From an uncultured Veillonella sp. (GTDB lineage Bacteria; Bacillota; Negativicutes; Veillonellales; Veillonellaceae), in NCBI RefSeq assembly GCF_900545205.1, contig NZ_UQYC01000010.1, positions 1 through 32,882 of the forward strand: a DNA stretch of 32,882 bases. The letters run 5' to 3'. Shown piece by piece: positions 31,603-32,882 of this stretch. The notes beneath the pieces were generated by a model. The model saw only the letters and a program-made list of their open reading frames with translations. It did not search any database and had not been told where the DNA came from. Positions within the stretch are counted from its first letter, which is position 1, and each line of letters begins with the position of its first letter. Both the position numbers and the translations under genes were made by a program.

Positions 31603-32793
31603 ATGAAAGACGAGCGATTTATAGTTACGTATCGAATAGAAGCAAGTTCGTATGAAGAGGCAAAGGCCATTGCCTGGGCTGTTCAGGTAGAACAAACCAT
31701 AGAGTTTCCTTATGAGTTTGTAACGGATCCGTACATTAAAGGCACTATCACTGGCAGATTGGAGTCCTTAGAACCTATGAGTTCTGATTCTACATATGCC
31801 AATGTAGGGGTTATGCCTAATGTTACGATAAATCCGTCTCATTACTATGTGGCTCGTATTTCCTATCTTGTAGATACAACAGCGCTAGAAGCAACGCAAT
31901 TCTTAAACGTAGTCTTTGGTAACTCATCGTTACAACCACATATTTGGGTAGTTGATATTGAACTCTGTCCAACTTTATATGATGTATTTAAAGGCCCTCA
32001 ATTTGGCTTGCAAGGACTTCGTCAATTGGTTGAAACGCCAACGCGCCCTATGATTCAGGCTGTAGTAAAACCTATGGGAACACCGAATGAAGAGCTCGCT
32101 CGCATGTGCGGTGCTTATACACGTGGTGGGGCCGATGTTATCAAGGATGACCATGGCATCTCTAATCAGTCATTCTCTCAATTTAAGGATCGTGTAAAGC
32201 GATGTGCTGCTATGGTGCGTGAAATGAATGAAGCCCATGGTACACATACATTATATGCTGCCAATGTATCTGGTGATGGCACAGACGTAATAGAACGAGC
32301 TTATTTTGCTAAAGAAGCAGGTGCCACAGCTCTTATGGTGGCTTCCGGTCTTGTTGGCTTTGGATGGCTTCATAAATTAGCAAGTGATGAAAAGTTAGGC
32401 TTACCAATCATTCATCATCCTGCTTACTCTGGTGGCTTTGTGAGCCCTGGTGTATCTGGTATTGCCGACTATTTGCAATTGGGATTGTTACCACGTATCT
32501 TTGGTGCAGATATGCCTATATTTGTATCTTATGGCGGCCGATTTACTTTCACCGAAGATCAATGTAAGAGAATTTCCTCTTATATTAAACATCCATTTGG
32601 ATTGATGAAAGCCGCCTGTCCAGCACCGGGTGGTGGTGTAACAGATGCTCGGCTTAATGAGCTGGTAGAGTTGTACGGAAATGATACGATGTTCCTCGTT
32701 GGAGGCGATATGTTCCGTCGTGGACCAGATCTTGAGTCGAATATGGCGTATTTTGTTAATCGATTAGAAGAACTGTCACAATTGAAACAATAA
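31603..32793 (+). CDS. RuBisCO-like protein (form IV)
   Basis: This 396-residue protein has the RuBisCO large-subunit fold order: N-terminal domain to about 140, then the barrel. VVKPMG gives K156 (the RuBisCO K175 position) but M158 where RuBisCO has K177. GGADVIKDDHG gives K181, the lysine carbamylated in RuBisCO, and D183, but H184 where RuBisCO has the metal-binding Glu204. VSYGGRF (309–313) and VGGDMF (366–371) match phosphate-binding loops; the loop-6 Lys334 motif is not recognisable. It therefore cannot be a CO2-fixing RuBisCO. Known relatives are enolases of methionine salvage, isomerases and decarboxylases of sugar acids. Start ATG 31603 has AAGGAGA upstream. It is isolated from the purine cluster by a terminator, so no pathway is clear. 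Confidence 0.9.
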   Translation: MKDERFIVTYRIEASSYEEAKAIAWAVQVEQTIEFPYEFVTDPYIKGTITGRLESLEPMSSDSTYANVGVMPNVTINPSHYYVARISYLVDTTALEATQFLNVVFGNSSLQPHIWVVDIELCPTLYDVFKGPQFGLQGLRQLVETPTRPMIQAVVKPMGTPNEELARMCGAYTRGGADVIKDDHGISNQSFSQFKDRVKRCAAMVREMNEAHGTHTLYAANVSGDGTDVIERAYFAKEAGATALMVASGLVGFGWLHKLASDEKLGLPIIHHPAYSGGFVSPGVSGIADYLQLGLLPRIFGADMPIFVSYGGRFTFTEDQCKRISSYIKHPFGLMKAACPAPGGGVTDARLNELVELYGNDTMFLVGGDMFRRGPDLESNMAYFVNRLEELSQLKQ

Positions 32794-32812
32794 TAGTTGG
32801 CCAATGGTGATG

Positions 32813-32881
32813 TCACGTTTTGTTGGGCTGACTTTCAGAAGCAGGAGAAAGCTTTCCCTTCAGATACTGCTCCATCATCAA
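32813..32881 (-). CDS. Possible C-terminal end of a convergent gene
   Basis: On the − strand a frame is open from the right edge for 22 codons, ending in TGA (complement of 32813–32815), 19 bases after the RuBisCO-like stop codon. The peptide is polar (…EQYLKGKLSPASESQPNKT), the kind seen at disordered protein tails. It is too short to assign, and no terminator lies between it and the neighbouring gene. It may simply be a random open frame. Confidence 0.3.
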   Translation of the reverse strand: MMMEQYLKGKLSPASESQPNKT

Positions 32882-32882
32882 A

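Noticed and set aside
31603..32793. Genuine carbon-fixing RuBisCO
   Set aside because: Key residues are changed (K177 to M, E204 to H, no loop-6 lysine motif) and there is no phosphoribulokinase nearby; length and motifs fit a form IV RuBisCO-like protein.

Overview
The window looks like chromosome of a Veillonella-type anaerobe (Negativicutes). This is inferred from protein style, A+T-rich spacers, strong AGGAGG-type ribosome binding sites, anaerobic C1 and purine enzymes and the DUF3793–flavodoxin pair; no rRNA or marker search could be run. Every confident gene lies on the + strand. I see no insertion sequence, prophage, CRISPR array or rRNA.

Layout. (1) 1–0.9 kb: 3' part of an SLC13-type anion permease. 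(2) 1.2–5.2 kb: formate–tetrahydrofolate ligase (fhs), a formiminotetrahydrofolate cyclodeaminase-like protein (fchA) and an NCS2 xanthine/urate-type permease. Its leader carries CCGAAC motifs resembling Bacillus PurR boxes, one inside a promoter spacer. (3) 5.4–7.2 kb: MOSC protein, MoaA and a 100-residue protein of unknown function, a molybdenum-cofactor-flavoured operon. (4) 7.2–16.8 kb: mostly housekeeping genes: tRNA-Lys(CTT), Dyp-type peroxidase, threonine synthase, EamA transporter, MscL with a C-terminal zinc ribbon, a D-2-hydroxyacid dehydrogenase, glutaminyl-tRNA synthetase, an exported protein, DUF3793 and flavodoxin. Hairpin terminators separate many of these. (5) 17.3–31.4 kb: the main accessory block. 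It holds a YheO-like PAS/HTH regulator, ygeX, ygeY, ygeW, carbamate kinase, ssnA, a short ygfK, a hydantoinase/dihydropyrimidinase, a fused [2Fe-2S]/molybdopterin xanthine dehydrogenase-type hydroxylase, and a second NCS2 permease. (6) 31.6–32.8 kb: a form IV RuBisCO-like protein with its own terminator-isolated unit. A possible convergent gene tail follows at the right edge.

How the genes fit together. Block 5 matches the gene set linked in recent gut-microbiome work to anaerobic uric acid/purine breakdown. The inferred flow is as follows. The permeases import xanthine or urate. The Mo-hydroxylase and the YgfK-like iron–sulphur protein carry out ring redox chemistry. SsnA and the hydantoinase open rings, and YgeY cleaves an amide. 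YgeW transfers a carbamoyl group to phosphate, and carbamate kinase makes ATP from carbamoyl phosphate. YgeX splits 2,3-diaminopropionate to pyruvate and ammonia. fhs and fchA could recover ATP from formimino- or formyl-folate in a parallel purine route, and MOSC/MoaA supply or modify the molybdenum cofactor.

Most unusual points: a YgfK-like protein without the GltD-like flavin/NAD(P)H module, a RuBisCO-like protein with H in place of the metal-binding Glu of the KDDE motif, PurBox-like operators at the first permease, internal hairpins that divide the purine cluster, and a zinc-ribbon MscL.
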